From ZC4RG35 sp040878345 (lineage in GTDB: Bacteria; Actinomycetota; Acidimicrobiia; Spongiisociales; ZC4RG35), in assembly GCA_040878345.1 (NCBI GenBank), contig JBBDML010000005.1, positions 98,061 to 162,060 of the forward strand: a stretch of DNA of 64,000 nucleotides, read 5' to 3'. The notes beneath the pieces are model-generated. The model was given only the letters and a program-made list of their open reading frames with translations. It did no database searches and had not been told where the DNA came from. Below, one piece after another: positions 58,582-64,000 of the stretch (positions within the stretch are counted from its first letter, which is position 1; each line of letters opens with the position of its first letter). Both the position numbers and the translations under genes were made by a program.

Positions 58582-58885
58582 TCACGGCTCGCAGCGCTGT
58601 TTGCGATCCTCGAGGCCGGGTCCGCTGAAACACTGGTCGGTACCAGCTCCGCCGTCGGGGCCGTCGATGGTTGACCGGGTGAAGCTGGGTCCTCCAACCA
58701 GGGTGTCGTCACTCCCGGCGCCCTTGATCAGGTCGGCATCCTCGCCCCCGGACAGGTCGTCGTTGCCCGCTCCACCGATGAGCTCATCCCTTCCCTCGTT
58801 TCCCGAGAGGGTGTCCTTGCCCGCTTGTCCCTCCAGGCGATCGTTACCGGCGTTTCCAGACAGGACATCGCTGCCCCGCCGCCAT
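58582..58885 (-). pseudogene. Truncated RTX (haemolysin-type calcium-binding repeat) gene, C-terminal fragment
   Basis: On the minus strand about 100 codons encode nonapeptide repeats of the GGxGxDxL type: GSDVLSGNAGNDRLEG, GKDTLSGNEGRDELIGGAGNDDLSGG. A C-terminal region with two Cys (DQCFSGPGLEDRKQRC) follows. These repeats bind Ca2+ in secreted proteins. The N-terminal part is missing: upstream of about 58885 the frame continues only as the antisense of the neighbouring membrane-protein fragment. The gene was therefore cut at this junction, although an in-frame ATG at 58902 could still allow a short product. Confidence 0.7.
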
Positions 58886-59413
58886 ATATGCAGGGGCGAC
58901 ATCCGGGAGGTTGAAGCCCAGTTCCGACCCATCGAGGTGGCCGTAGGCAAGGTCCTGGTTCTGCGGGTAGCCAGCGCCGGTCTAGGCCCTTGGGTGAGCT
59001 TCCTGCTCGCCGGGTTCGTCATCCTCGCCGTCGACCTGATCCGCCAGGGGAGTGTTCTCCTCCCGGCGCTCGCGATCCTGGGGCTGACGATCTTCACGGT
59101 GCCCTGGATTCTGGAGTCCGCCTTCCACACCGGAGTCACCGTATGGGCGGTGCGGGAGCTGGGCCGGGAGGTCCCCGAGCTGTTGAATCAGCACAAGACC
59201 TGGTTGAACGTCTACATCCAGTGGATGGTCAACCCGCTGGCCTTCCTCAGCTTCATCGGACTTGCCATCGCCTCACTTCGTACCGGCGTCCTACCGAGCT
59301 GGGCCGCCTGGTCGACGATCATCTGGAGTGCGGTCTGGCTGTTCATCCCCTTCCCCCTTGCCCTCTTCCCGGTCCCTGTTTTCCTCGGGGTGGTACTTCT
59401 CGTCGGTGGTTGA
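58886..59413 (+). pseudogene. 5'-truncated DUF4386-like membrane protein
   Basis: About 175 codons encode a membrane protein with five hydrophobic segments: GPWVSFLLAGFVILAVDLI, LLPALAILGLTIFTVPWIL, and the C-terminal SLRTGVLPSWAAWSTIIWSAVW, which resembles the end of DUF4386-type membrane proteins. No start codon or SD lies before the first conserved residues. The open frame upstream is only the antisense of the RTX fragment, so the N-terminus has been lost at the same junction (about 58885). It ends at a TGA at 59411-59413. Confidence 0.6.
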
Positions 59414-59531
59414 TGTCCGACCAGCGGGGCGGGCTCGTTGTCCGACCATGTAGTCAAGGAGTGCCAGGACCTATAGATGGTGCTGGAAGGACAACCGCAG
59501 CCGTCTGCTAGGTGGGGCTCCTGGAGGGGTT

Positions 59532-59537
59532 TACGCT
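59532..59537 (+). promoter_or_regulatory. -10 element TACGCT for the BrnT-like toxin gene
   Basis: TACGCT ends six bases before the GTG at 59544, ideal for a leaderless transcript. Confidence 0.5.
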
Positions 59538-59543
59538 GGATCG

Positions 59544-59813
59544 GTGGAGTTTGAATGGGATCCCGACAAGGCCGACTCGAATCTCCGGAAGCACGATGTC
59601 TCGTTTGATGAGGCGGCCACTGCCTTCGCTGATCCCCTGTCATCGACGATCCCCGATCCCGACCACTTCACTGAGGAAGACCGCTTCGTGCTCATGGGTG
59701 AGACTTATTACGGCCGTCTGGTCGTCGTGGTGTTCATCGAGCGAGGGGAACGGTTCCGGATCATCAGCGCTAGGCTGGCTACGAGGAGGGAGAGGCGTTC
59801 ATATGAAGGCTGA
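59544..59813 (+). CDS. BrnT-family toxin
   Basis: An 89-residue protein with the BrnT layout: EFEWDPDKADSNLRKHDVSFDEA at the N-terminus, TEEDRFVLMGETYYGRLVVVVF in the centre and RIISARLATRRERRSYE at the end. BrnT is a RelE-fold ribonuclease that stops translation under stress; BrnA binds and neutralises it and represses the operon. The catalytic-type Arg/Glu/His residues are retained as far as can be seen, so it is probably active. GTG 59544. Its end overlaps the antitoxin gene by 11 bases. Confidence 0.88.
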   Translation: MEFEWDPDKADSNLRKHDVSFDEAATAFADPLSSTIPDPDHFTEEDRFVLMGETYYGRLVVVVFIERGERFRIISARLATRRERRSYEG

Positions 59814-60012
59814 CCGTTCGAATAACGAGATCCGGGATGAGTACGACTTCAGTGAGGGTGTGCAGGGTAAGTACGCCAGCCGGTTCGCTGAAGGGTCCAA
59901 CGTCGTCGTGCTTGATCCTGACGTGGCGGCGGCGTTCAAGACACCTCGGGAGGTGAACGAGGTCCTGCGAGCGGAACTCGAGAAGAGGCGCGCCTCCGGA
60001 GGCGACCGCTAG
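59803..60012 (+). CDS. BrnA-like antitoxin
   Basis: A 69-residue protein. The central DEYDFSEGVQGKYASRFAEGSNVVVLDPDVAAAF and VNEVLRAELEKRR match the BrnA/CopG ribbon-helix-helix antitoxin pattern: a strand for DNA contact followed by two helices. ATG 59803 lies 11 bases inside the toxin gene, preceded by GAGGGAGAGG as an SD, so translation is coupled. It is the last gene of the tRNA-fMet island and probably autoregulates the pair. Confidence 0.85.
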   Translation: MKADRSNNEIRDEYDFSEGVQGKYASRFAEGSNVVVLDPDVAAAFKTPREVNEVLRAELEKRRASGGDR

Positions 60013-60310
60013 CCGAGGCCCGGGGGGTCAAGACCTGTCGCATCCCCACCGAGGTGAAACCTGCAGTGGAGTATTCGCCGGTCTCAACGTGCCAGGATTC
60101 CCAGATAGTATACGACACTCGGCTCAGGCCATTGCCGGGAATGGCAGACGACCACCGCGCCCGATCACCCTCTGCCTGATGACAGACTGATGTCAAACGA
60201 CCCATCACGGCCTGGCACTCGGTAGTACACGTTGGCATCCGATCCGGATCGTCCCCGACGTTGACTATCGCTGATTGCCACCCATCAACCTCCCTGGAAG
60301 CCCACTCGTA
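60013..60310. other. Non-coding end of the tRNA-fMet island
   Basis: About 300 bases without a credible gene on either strand. The only structures I see are the TGATGAC-type repeat at 60176-60199 and the start of the tRNA repeat at 60305. Confidence 0.6.
60176..60199. repeat. TGATGAC/ACTGATG repeat near the right end
   Basis: CTGATGACAGACTGATGTC matches the sequence at 58504-58527 in 21 of 24 positions, same orientation. It lies 111 bases before the right-hand tRNA repeat. Confidence 0.5.
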
Positions 60311-60358
60311 GGGCTCATAACCCGAAGGTCGCGGGTTCAAATCCCGCCCCCGCTACCA
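60311..60358 (+). repeat. Displaced 3' end of tRNA-fMet (right attachment site)
   Basis: These bases equal 58366-58413 exactly: from the anticodon stem GGG through the T arm to the CCA. The 5' half of the tRNA is absent, so no functional tRNA is made. It is the copy that was pushed away when the element entered. Confidence 0.9.
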
Positions 60359-60385
60359 GAGAACCCAGGCACCGCCTGGGTTCTC
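60359..60385 (+). terminator. Perfect 12-bp hairpin after the displaced tRNA end
   Basis: GAGAACCCAGGC pairs with GCCTGGGTTCTC around ACC, directly after the CCA. It was probably the original terminator of the tRNA-fMet gene before insertion. Confidence 0.6.
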
Positions 60386-60726
60386 GGCATTCCAGGGGCC
60401 ATCTGGGAGGCGTCTCGAAAGGCTGGCTGGTGCCCTACTGGTGCCTGTCCGCCGGCCGTCCGCCGGGTTCCTGCCGTGGGGAACGTGCCGCGGGGGACCT
60501 GTGGGCAGGATGAATCCGGGCGTCGGCCAAGCCGGGCGGGCCGGACTTCGTGTTCGCCTCTTAAGTGTGAGGGGATCGGGCTGCGCCGCTCACGGAGGGC
60601 GACATAAGCCATGATGCCCACCACAACGAAATTGCCGAGGATCTGAACCCATTTTGCCGCGTCCGCTATGCCATGCGGCGGCACCGATCATGACGACGGT
60701 GTAGCTTCGGCGGGTCCGGATAGAGG
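60386..60726. other. Intergenic region with no firm gene
   Basis: About 340 bases. On the minus strand an open frame (60684 to 60337) starts with a plausible membrane-helix peptide (AAKWVQILGNFVVVGIMAYVAL) but then turns into unlikely sequence and ends inside the tRNA repeat, so I do not call it. Otherwise nothing is seen apart from GC-rich sequence. Confidence 0.5.
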
Positions 60727-62658
60727 ATGGGAAGGATGCGCATCAGAGTGGTGGTAGTGGCCGTGGCCGCCCTGATGATGTCGACGATATCGCCGGTGGA
60801 GGCCCACGAGGGCCAACATCCGGAAGGTTGGCACGGCAACAGCCGCGCCGAGCAGTTGGCGCAGGCGTTCCTGGCCGACAAGCAGCCCAATCAGACCCTG
60901 GCTGCAGCGTCTGCAACCAGCTGCGTCGACGGGTTCGCCGGTATCTACCCGTGCTCCAACGTCGACCTGATGGCCTTCCTGCCCTTGGCGGACATCGGAG
61001 GGGGGAGCGGCAACGATATCTGGGGCTGGACCGACCCTCAATCCGGCAGGGAATACGCCCTCATGGGGCGGAGCACGGGGACGTCCATCGTCGACATCTC
61101 CGACCCGGTCAACCCCGTCTATCTGGGGAATCTGCCCACCTCGAGCATTTTCTCGTCCTCGTGGCGTGACATCAAGGTGCACGCCGACCACGCGTTCATT
61201 GTCTCCGAGGCCTCCAACCACGGGATGCAGGTGTTCGACCTCACCCAGCTTCGCAACGTCACCAGCCCACCGGTCACCTTCTCGGAGACGGCGCATTTCT
61301 CCGGTTTCAGGACCGCACACAACGTGGTGATCAACGAGGACAGTGGGTTCGCCTACGCGGTGGGAACCAACACCTGCTCCGGTGGGCTCCACATGGTGAA
61401 CATCAGCAATCCCACCAGTCCGGTCGATGCCGGCTGTTACTCCGGCGATGGCTACACCCACGACGCCCAATGCGTCAACTACGTCGGCCCCGACACCGAC
61501 CATCAGGGCAAGGAGCTCTGCTTCGCCTCCAACGAGGACACCCTGACCATCGTGGACGTGACCGACAAGACGGCACCGGTGTTGCTGTCTCGCACCGGGT
61601 ACGCCGGGTCCGAGTACACCCATCAGGGCTGGCTCACCGAGGACCAGCGCCACTTTCTGCTCGACGACGAGCTCGACGAGTCGAACAACGGGCACAACAC
61701 CCGCACCTACGTGTTCGACCTGGTCGATGTCGACGCCCCGGTGCTGGTGGGTACCCACACCGCCGCCACTGCGGCAATCGACCATAACCAGTACGTGGTG
61801 GGGAATCACAGCTTCCAGGCCAACTACCGGGCCGGGCTGCGGGTCCTCGACATCACCGGGGTGTCCACGGCGGCTCTCACCGAGGTGGCATTCTTCGACA
61901 TCTATCTCGACAACGACGCACCCGAGTTCAACGGGGCCTGGAGCAACTATCCGTTCTTCGCCAGCGGCATCGTCGTGGTGTCGGGTATCGAACAGGGTCT
62001 ATTCGTTCTCGCCCCCAACCTCTCGGGCGCAGATGGGGCTCCCGCGGTCACGCTGCTCAACCCGGGAGAAGACGACGTGATCAGCGGATCGGTCACCATC
62101 CAGATCGACGCGTCCGACCCCGAGGGCGGCACACTCATCGTCGAGTGGGCGGCGGACGATGGGGAGTTCCAGACTGCCACCCTCAACGGCGATAGCGGGT
62201 TCTACGAGGCGACCTGGGACACCATCACGGGCGCAGAAGGCGGCCACACCGTCACCGCCAGGGCCACCGACACCGCGGGCAATAGCGCCACCGACACCAA
62301 CAACGTCACCGTCGACAATGAGCCCGACCCCATCGTCCATGTCGGCGATCTCGACGGCTCGGCCAGGAGCTTCTCACGGGGCAGGTGGACCGCGACGGTG
62401 AGCGTCCTGGTGCACGACGAGGGGGAGGATTCGGTGCCAGGAGCCACGGTCACCGGGAGCTGGAGCACCGGAGGCTCGTCGAGCTGTGAGACCGGGGCCG
62501 ATGGCCGCTGCACGGTCAGTATGAGTCTGCGCAACAAGCAGAGCCAGACGTCGTTCACGGTGACCGAGGTGGCGCTCACGGGCTCCGTCTACGACCCGGG
62601 GTTGAACCATGACCTCGACGGCGACAGCGGCGGGACCAGCATCACCGTCGTGCGCTGA
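60727..62658 (+). CDS. Secreted choice-of-anchor B / LVIVD-repeat protein with Ig-like domain
   Basis: A 643-residue exported protein. The signal peptide IRVVVVAVAALMMSTISPVEA precedes a histidine-rich start (AHEGQHPEGWHG). A propeller-like domain of about 370 residues carries LVIVD-type blades (TSIVDISDPVNPVYLGNLP, HMVNISNPTSPVDAG, LTIVDVTDKTAPVLLS). Then comes an Ig-like domain (about 430-535) and a beta-rich C-terminal domain with one disulfide pair (SSCETGADGRC). Such proteins are common in marine bacteria and sit outside the cell, possibly in adhesion; no catalytic motif. ATG 60727 or ATG 60736 could be the start. Confidence 0.85.
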   Translation: MGRMRIRVVVVAVAALMMSTISPVEAHEGQHPEGWHGNSRAEQLAQAFLADKQPNQTLAAASATSCVDGFAGIYPCSNVDLMAFLPLADIGGGSGNDIWGWTDPQSGREYALMGRSTGTSIVDISDPVNPVYLGNLPTSSIFSSSWRDIKVHADHAFIVSEASNHGMQVFDLTQLRNVTSPPVTFSETAHFSGFRTAHNVVINEDSGFAYAVGTNTCSGGLHMVNISNPTSPVDAGCYSGDGYTHDAQCVNYVGPDTDHQGKELCFASNEDTLTIVDVTDKTAPVLLSRTGYAGSEYTHQGWLTEDQRHFLLDDELDESNNGHNTRTYVFDLVDVDAPVLVGTHTAATAAIDHNQYVVGNHSFQANYRAGLRVLDITGVSTAALTEVAFFDIYLDNDAPEFNGAWSNYPFFASGIVVVSGIEQGLFVLAPNLSGADGAPAVTLLNPGEDDVISGSVTIQIDASDPEGGTLIVEWAADDGEFQTATLNGDSGFYEATWDTITGAEGGHTVTARATDTAGNSATDTNNVTVDNEPDPIVHVGDLDGSARSFSRGRWTATVSVLVHDEGEDSVPGATVTGSWSTGGSSSCETGADGRCTVSMSLRNKQSQTSFTVTEVALTGSVYDPGLNHDLDGDSGGTSITVVR

Positions 62659-62663
62659 CGATT

Positions 62664-62680
62664 GGGCGGTGCGGCCGCCC
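62664..62680 (+). terminator. Short GC hairpin after the LVIVD gene
   Basis: GGGCGG pairs with CCGCCC around TGCGG, six bases after the stop; no T tract. Confidence 0.4.
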
Positions 62681-63057
62681 TCTCCCCGGCGTCTCGCCCG
62701 GCAGGGTTGGCCCGCCCGCTCTCTGGACTCGACCACCTGTTGTCTCAGTGTGAGCCGGAGCTGCTTGCCTCGGAGCGCGGGTCACGATGCCGTACTTCGA
62801 GGATCAGCCGTTCCCGAAGGGGATAGAGCCCCCGATCATCGACCCGGTTGACAGTCCGGCGTGAGTCCGGCACCACCGGTCGTTACTGGTAGACAGGGGA
62901 TTCTCGCGCGCTTCGCAAGGCAGGGTTCGCTGAGGTCAGCAACCCACGCCCGCCAACACGCACCAGAAGCCGAACACGGAGTAGTGAGACGAGAACCCTG
63001 AGCCCGGCGCGTCCACCTTATTAGTCTTCGAGCGACTGAGAACCGAGGACGAGGCAG
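62681..63057. other. Intergenic region, 377 bases
   Basis: No gene is supported. A 25-codon frame at 62787-62864 (MPYFEDQPFPKGIEPPII...) has amino-acid-like composition but no SD, and is not called. No repeats or RNA structures were recognised. Confidence 0.5.
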
Positions 63058-63489
63058 ATGAGCGGCGAAGACAACAGGATTGAATATCGGGGAACGGGCT
63101 TCTACGTGGGTCTAGTAGCCATCCTCTTTTTCGCCCTGGCGCTGCTGGTTTTGGCCGTTCAGAACACTCAGGAGGTCGATGTCGCCTTCTTCGGCCTTGA
63201 GTTCACGGTTCCACTCTTTGGGGTGGCCATCGGAGCAACGATCCTGGCCGTGGTCCTCGACGAGCTGATCGGGCTGGTATGGCGCAGACAGAGGAGGACT
63301 CGTCTCGAGGAGCGAGCCGAGCTCGGCCGGCTGCGGGCTGCGGGTGCAGAGCCCGCCGACTTGGGGGCAAGGGTGCAGGACGTGACGGAGTTGGAAGCGG
63401 AGAGGCTTGCGGGAGCACCCGACTCCGCGAGCGGGAACCAGCAGAAGGAGCGACCAGAGGACGAGGGCGACGACTGGTCTCGCTCATAG
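63058..63489 (+). CDS. LapA-domain (DUF1049) membrane protein
   Basis: A 143-residue protein with two hydrophobic segments (GFYVGLVAILFFALALLVLAVQNTQEV, about 12-40, and LFGVAIGATILAVVLDEL) joined by the DVAFFGLEFTVPL beta-hairpin, the typical LapA (lipopolysaccharide assembly A domain) fold. A cytoplasmic coiled-coil tail of about 65 residues rich in Arg and Glu follows. In actinobacteria without LPS its role is unknown. GAGG a few bases upstream of ATG 63058 is a weak SD. Confidence 0.85.
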   Translation: MSGEDNRIEYRGTGFYVGLVAILFFALALLVLAVQNTQEVDVAFFGLEFTVPLFGVAIGATILAVVLDELIGLVWRRQRRTRLEERAELGRLRAAGAEPADLGARVQDVTELEAERLAGAPDSASGNQQKERPEDEGDDWSRS

Positions 63490-63612
63490 TCACAGCCCCT
63501 CGCCCTCCTCCCAGCAGTTGGCCATCTCGGTACCCGACGGGCAGCTCGAGGCTCCCACCATTCCCTGCCCCCGTGCACGGCTTGACGCGCAATCCGATGT
63601 ACGTCGGATGGA

Positions 63613-63831
63613 GTGGTATCCACATCGGCGGAGCGCAACTGCTCTCCAATGGTTGGATCCTGGCCACGTGGCCGTGCCGACGGATCGGAAGAAACGGTTG
63701 AGGCCGGACAGGTCCATCACTGGCCCGCCGGGCATACCGCCGACACGGACAAAGGCGTTGTCTTTATCGAGATCGGACCCAACGGCCCAATGCGCCAGTT
63801 CGGAGAGCACGCCAAGAAGATGCTCGGCTGA
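63613..63831 (+). pseudogene. Remnant of a small cupin-type protein
   Basis: The last 50 codons of this frame read like the C-terminal half of a small actinobacterial cupin: DGSEETVEAGQVHHWPAGH, then a strand VVFIEIGPNG. The upstream part does not continue the family, and no start or SD is visible near the match. I infer a decayed or frameshifted gene. Confidence 0.4.
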
Positions 63832-64000
63832 GTGCAGGTCCGAGACAAATGGTTCCTTGAGCGACCTGTGAGCCAGGGGCTCTGCGATCCCGATCCAGTC
63901 CAACCGGCGGGCGAGGTGGAGAGCCAGACGTGCCGTTCGGGTGTCGTCTCAGTTATGAGCGACTGAGTTCCGGAACGGTTGATCTGCACCGAGGATCAAG
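63832..64000. other. Window end, nothing recognised
   Basis: The last 169 bases hold no supported gene on either strand; a gene may begin beyond the window. Confidence 0.4.

Noticed and set aside
58547..58885. The N-terminal part of the plus-strand frame 58547-59413
   Set aside because: It is the antisense of the RTX repeats (Ser/Pro/Leu-rich), so the membrane protein cannot start there.
60337..60684. A 115-codon minus-strand frame with a hydrophobic start
   Set aside because: The first 45 residues look like a membrane helix, but the rest is improbable and the stop lies in the antisense of the tRNA repeat.

Overview
The window is GC-rich, densely coded bacterial DNA from an actinomycete-type organism (Actinomycetota). 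I infer a lineage near the class Acidimicrobiia, but no 16S or other marker here settles that. The clues are a WS/DGAT wax-ester/triacylglycerol synthase, an F420-type LLM oxidoreductase, a DUF222/HNH protein, an AhpE peroxiredoxin, a zincin_2 (DUF2342) protein, UPF0182, DivIVA, many GTG/TTG starts, and genes that overlap by 1-4 bases. A run of ten N at 6430-6439 marks a scaffold join, so this is probably a draft or metagenome assembly.

Layout. 1-2035: a cut-off membrane protein and an AI-2E family permease. 2045-7762 (minus): a complete branched-chain/hydrophobic amino acid ABC transporter, livK-H-M-G-F, with an unusually long LivM. 7887-11306: propeller protein, MBL hydrolase, AlaX tRNA editor and a CvpA fusion. 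11390-15656 (minus): EamA exporter, WS/DGAT and Kup. 15775-18414: SnoaL-like, NfuA-like and ATP-grasp genes between an intact tRNA-Arg(CCT) and a decayed copy of its 3' half. 18570-30882: DUF222/HNH, MFS, TldD/TldE, a DUF2383 protein, a membrane protein with a split alpha/beta hydrolase, a NYN-LOTUS protein, an amino-acid oxidase/cyclodeaminase pair, DUF2277 and a membrane protein. 30951-38986: ClC, TatA, then an envelope-stress module of ECF sigma, zinc anti-sigma and RseB-like protein, facing AhpE, a catalytically dead zincin and HtrA. 39001-46926: MoaE, then acyl-CoA synthetase with a second complete HAAT transporter. 46934-52911: YlbL, DivIVA, UPF0182 and an IF-1-like protein. 52922-58213: a 52-base palindrome-bearing repeat in two copies, VOC, LLM, CBS, molybdopterin oxidoreductase and a DODA-type dioxygenase. 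58337-60358: initiator tRNA-fMet followed by a mini-island. 60727-64000: a secreted LVIVD/Ig protein, LapA and a cupin remnant.

The most unusual structure is at 58337-60358. The last 48 bases of tRNA-fMet are repeated exactly 1.9 kb downstream. The interval carries TGATGAC repeats near each end, two truncated genes fused back to back, and an intact BrnT/BrnA-like toxin-antitoxin pair, with no integrase. It looks like the relic of a tRNA-integrated element kept by its toxin-antitoxin. A fainter version of the same arrangement occurs at tRNA-Arg.

A second window-wide signal is regulatory. About twenty genes have a TANNNT hexamer ending 6-10 bases before the start codon and no Shine-Dalgarno sequence, which suggests leaderless transcription is common here. 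A smaller set, including both livK genes, tatA, the DUF2383 gene and the SnoaL-like gene, has a strong Shine-Dalgarno instead.
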